This document shows positions 5,611 through 6,810 of a stretch of DNA of 6,810 nucleotides, one piece after another. How positions within the stretch are numbered: the stretch's first letter is position 1; each line of letters opens with the position of its first letter. The DNA lies in the NCBI GenBank assembly GCA_030613915.1, contig JAUWKY010000129.1, positions 1 through 6,810 on the forward strand. The letters are read 5' to 3'. The notes under the pieces are model-generated. The model was not told where the DNA came from. It did not search any database and was given only the letters and a program-made list of their open reading frames with translations. The stretch is from Syntrophobacterales bacterium. GTDB lineage: Bacteria > Desulfobacterota > Syntrophobacteria > BM002. The translations under genes and the position numbers were made by a program.

Positions 5611-5658
5611 CTAATTGACTAATCGACTAATTTCCTAATCAACTAATCGACTAATCAA
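5611..5658 (+). repeat. Octamer array A, right part (CTAATNNN type, 6 units)
   Basis: Six exact-period units: CTAATTGA, CTAATCGA, CTAATTTC, CTAATCAA, CTAATCGA, CTAATCAA. The constant part is CTAAT and the last three bases vary among a small set (TGA, CGA, TTC, CAA). It is opposed to the left part at 5418-5489 and could pair with it. With that part and the heptamer blocks it fills most of the 311-nt gap between pgsA and the tRNA. Confidence 0.9.
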
Positions 5659-5693
5659 CGAACTGCTACTCGCCGGAGGCGGCAGGTTTAGTC

Positions 5694-5721
5694 TTGACAA
5701 TTGACCGATCTTTGCTAAGCT
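5694..5721 (+). promoter_or_regulatory. Predicted promoter of tRNA-Gly
   Basis: A perfect -35 box TTGACA (5694-5699) is followed after 16 nt by TAAGCT (5716-5721), a weak -10 helped by an extended TG at 5713-5714. The expected start near 5728 leaves about 7 nt before the mature tRNA 5' end at 5735. Confidence 0.6.
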
Positions 5722-5734
5722 AAAAAGGACTTGA

Positions 5735-5809
<75 letters not shown>

Positions 5810-5819
5810 TTTTAAAAAC

Positions 5820-5850
5820 AAGGCTCCCGTTACCGGAGCCTTTTTTCTTT
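5820..5850 (+). terminator. Rho-independent terminator after tRNA-Gly
   Basis: AAGGCTCC (5820-5827), a 7-nt loop, and GGAGCCTT (5835-5842) form a perfect 8-bp stem that runs into TTTTTTCTTT. The A-rich sequence upstream (AAAAACAA) means it may also work weakly on the opposite strand. It lies only 31 nt before the first start codon of the isomerase gene. Confidence 0.9.
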
Positions 5851-5870
5851 GAACCATTTTTGTCCACACA

Positions 5871-5877
5871 GGGGAGA
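5871..5877 (+). promoter_or_regulatory. Ribosome binding site for the long (exported) isomerase start
   Basis: GGGGAGA ends 4 nt before the ATG at 5882. It supports that start over the in-frame ATG at 5849, which lies in the terminator's T-rich tail and would put a poor N-terminus before the signal peptide. Confidence 0.7.
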
Positions 5878-5881
5878 AATC

Positions 5882-6517
5882 ATGTACTATTTTCAACGCT
5901 ATGTGCTAGGCGTCATGCACTATGCTTTTGCAGTGGTATTATTGTTTTTATTAGTAAATAACTCACAAGCCTTTCTCGATAAAAGCCGATCCAAAACCTT
6001 CAACACACAGGAGATTGAGCGTATGGCGCTAACAGCGGCTGTATTAGAGACAAAATTTGGTGAAATCACCCTGAAGTTTTTCCCTGAGGTTGCTCCAAAG
6101 CATGTGAACAGTTTCATAGAACTGGCCAGCAGTGGCTTCTACGATGGCACCACCTTTCACAGGGTCGTTCCGGGATTTGTCATCCAAGGGGGTGACCCGA
6201 ATACAAAAAGCGAGGACAGGTCACAGCATGGAACGGGTGGGCCAGGGTATACGCTAGAAGCAGAGTTCAGTGATATTCCCCACAAAAGGGGTACCCTCTC
6301 AATGGCGAGAGCTGCTAATCCTGACAGTGCCGGCTCACAGTTTTTTATCTGCGTTGCTGAGGCAGCCTTTCTGGATGGCCAATATACTGTTTTTGGCGAG
6401 GTTACCAAGGGGATGAAGGTGGCGGATGAAATAGTCGCTCAACCCAGAGACGGCAGTGACAACCCCAATGAGAGAGTGGAGATGAAGGTCAAGATCGTGG
6501 CTCCTGAGGGAAATTAG
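5882..6517 (+). CDS. Cyclophilin-type peptidyl-prolyl cis-trans isomerase, probably exported
   Basis: This enzyme catalyses cis-trans isomerisation of Xaa-Pro bonds in protein folding. The 211-residue form starts MYYFQRYVLGV. Residues 1-30 look like a signal peptide or anchor, with hydrophobic core AFAVVLLFLLV and possible cleavage after NSQA. The cyclophilin domain spans about 52-208: FHRVVPGFVIQGGD (92-105) with catalytic Arg94 plus Phe99 and Gln102, then GSQFFICVAEAAFLDGQYTVFGEV (151-174). Phe163 replaces the Trp of human CypA (Trp121) and Tyr168 its His126, as in many bacterial cyclophilins, so weak cyclosporin binding is expected. A second ATG at 6023 has its own AGGAG and would give a 164-residue cytosolic enzyme. 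The upstream tRNA terminator leaves little room for a separate promoter. The stop TAG sits in GGAAATTAG. Confidence 0.92.
   Translation: MYYFQRYVLGVMHYAFAVVLLFLLVNNSQAFLDKSRSKTFNTQEIERMALTAAVLETKFGEITLKFFPEVAPKHVNSFIELASSGFYDGTTFHRVVPGFVIQGGDPNTKSEDRSQHGTGGPGYTLEAEFSDIPHKRGTLSMARAANPDSAGSQFFICVAEAAFLDGQYTVFGEVTKGMKVADEIVAQPRDGSDNPNERVEMKVKIVAPEGN
6009..6013 (+). promoter_or_regulatory. Internal ribosome binding site for a short isomerase form
   Basis: AGGAG lies 9 nt before the in-frame ATG at 6023 (Met48 of the long form). Translation from there would give MALTAAVLETKFGEITL..., a typical start for a cytosolic bacterial cyclophilin of 164 residues. Confidence 0.5.
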
Positions 6518-6542
6518 GGTAGCGTGTAGGAGACAGGCTGGG

Positions 6543-6574
6543 TAATTAGAGAATTGGAAAATTAGAAAATTAGT
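6543..6574 (+). repeat. Octamer array B, left part (AATTAGNN type, 4 units)
   Basis: Four exact-period units: TAATTAGA, GAATTGGA, AAATTAGA, AAATTAGT. They use the same words as the array after pgsA. Their reverse complement matches the CTAATTNN units of the right part of this locus, so pairing around the REP-like centre is possible. Confidence 0.88.
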
Positions 6575-6598
6575 CAAAGAGGGCAGAGATTTCCCTAT

Positions 6599-6620
6599 GG
6601 GAGCGGCTTTCTAGCCGCGA
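6599..6620 (+). repeat. REP-like hairpin between the halves of array B
   Basis: GGGAGCGGCTTTCTAGCCGC followed by GA. The stem GCGGCT (6603-6608) / AGCCGC (6613-6618) is perfect with a TTCT loop. The G(G/T)(A/G)G head and GCGGCTNNNAGCCGCGA body resemble REP palindromes known from pseudomonads and xanthomonads. Assignment to that family is from memory and untested. Confidence 0.65.
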
Positions 6621-6661
6621 ACTTGCGCTTTGAAAGGTTTTAACGACTTTAATGGATTGAA

Positions 6662-6757
6662 CGATTTGACCAATCGACTAGTCAACTAATTCCCTAATTC
6701 TCTAATCAACTAATTCTCTAATTTCCTAATCGACGATTTGACAATTTGACAAATTTG
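6662..6757 (+). repeat. Octamer array B, right part (CTAATNNN type, 12 units)
   Basis: Twelve consecutive 8-nt words with no break in phase: CGATTTGA, CCAATCGA, CTAGTCAA, CTAATTCC, CTAATTCT, CTAATCAA, CTAATTCT, CTAATTTC, CTAATCGA, CGATTTGA, CAATTTGA, CAAATTTG. The centre is closest to consensus and both edges decay, with CGATTTGA present at each side. A short heptamer run follows (GCGCTCT, GCTCTAT, GCGTCTG, 6757-6777), echoing the heptamer blocks at 5499-5601. No gene is visible from 6518 to the window end. Confidence 0.88.
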
Positions 6758-6810
6758 CGCTCTGCTCTATGCGTCTGTGGCTGGCATCGTAATAGTGATC
6801 GTACATCCGG

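Noticed and set aside
5849..5881. ATG at 5849 as the isomerase start
   Set aside because: It overlaps the tail of the tRNA terminator, lacks a ribosome binding site, and puts a polar stretch before an otherwise normal signal peptide beginning at 5882.

Overview
This window looks like chromosomal DNA of a Gram-negative bacterium, most likely a deltaproteobacterium (Desulfobacterota). That assignment is an inference. It rests on the diaminopimelate lysine pathway, a periplasmic SLT-type lytic transglycosylase with an N-terminal DUF4124-like segment, moderate GC content, and intergenic spaces full of short-period AT-rich repeats of a kind I associate with sulfate-reducer genomes. All genes are on the + strand, and no phage, CRISPR or transposase gene is visible.

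Layout. Positions 1-2205 carry a lysine/meso-diaminopimelate cluster: the 3' end of dapF, then complete dapA and dapB. Positions 2315-3075 carry folK and a small membrane-anchored YHS-like cysteine protein whose start overlaps the folK stop. Positions 3325-4634 carry a TalC-type transaldolase and a secreted lytic transglycosylase 38 nt downstream. The transglycosylase stop codon lies inside a 99-nt inverted-repeat element. Right after it is a good sigma70-type promoter for pgsA (4827-5423), the phosphatidylglycerol-phosphate synthase. A 311-nt gap of octamer and heptamer arrays follows. Then come tRNA-Gly(GCC) with its own promoter and terminator, a cyclophilin-type peptidyl-prolyl isomerase, and a second octamer array with a REP-like hairpin at its centre, running to about 6784.

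Together the coding genes are ordinary housekeeping. DapA and DapB perform the first two dedicated steps toward DAP and DapF the last epimerisation, supplying lysine and the peptidoglycan cross-linking residue. The lytic transglycosylase remodels that peptidoglycan, PgsA supplies anionic phospholipid, FolK makes a folate precursor, and the transaldolase serves the pentose phosphate pathway.

The unusual material is between the genes: (i) two compound arrays built from 8-nt CTAATNNN / AATTAGNN words in opposed orientation around a different central palindrome, flanking the tRNA-Gly/isomerase unit; (ii) an opposed 7-nt array before folK; (iii) the 99-nt element with 20-bp perfect arms after the transglycosylase; (iv) two credible translation starts for the isomerase that would give exported and cytosolic forms. 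I see no clear new multi-gene system. The repeat architecture is the best candidate for something undescribed.
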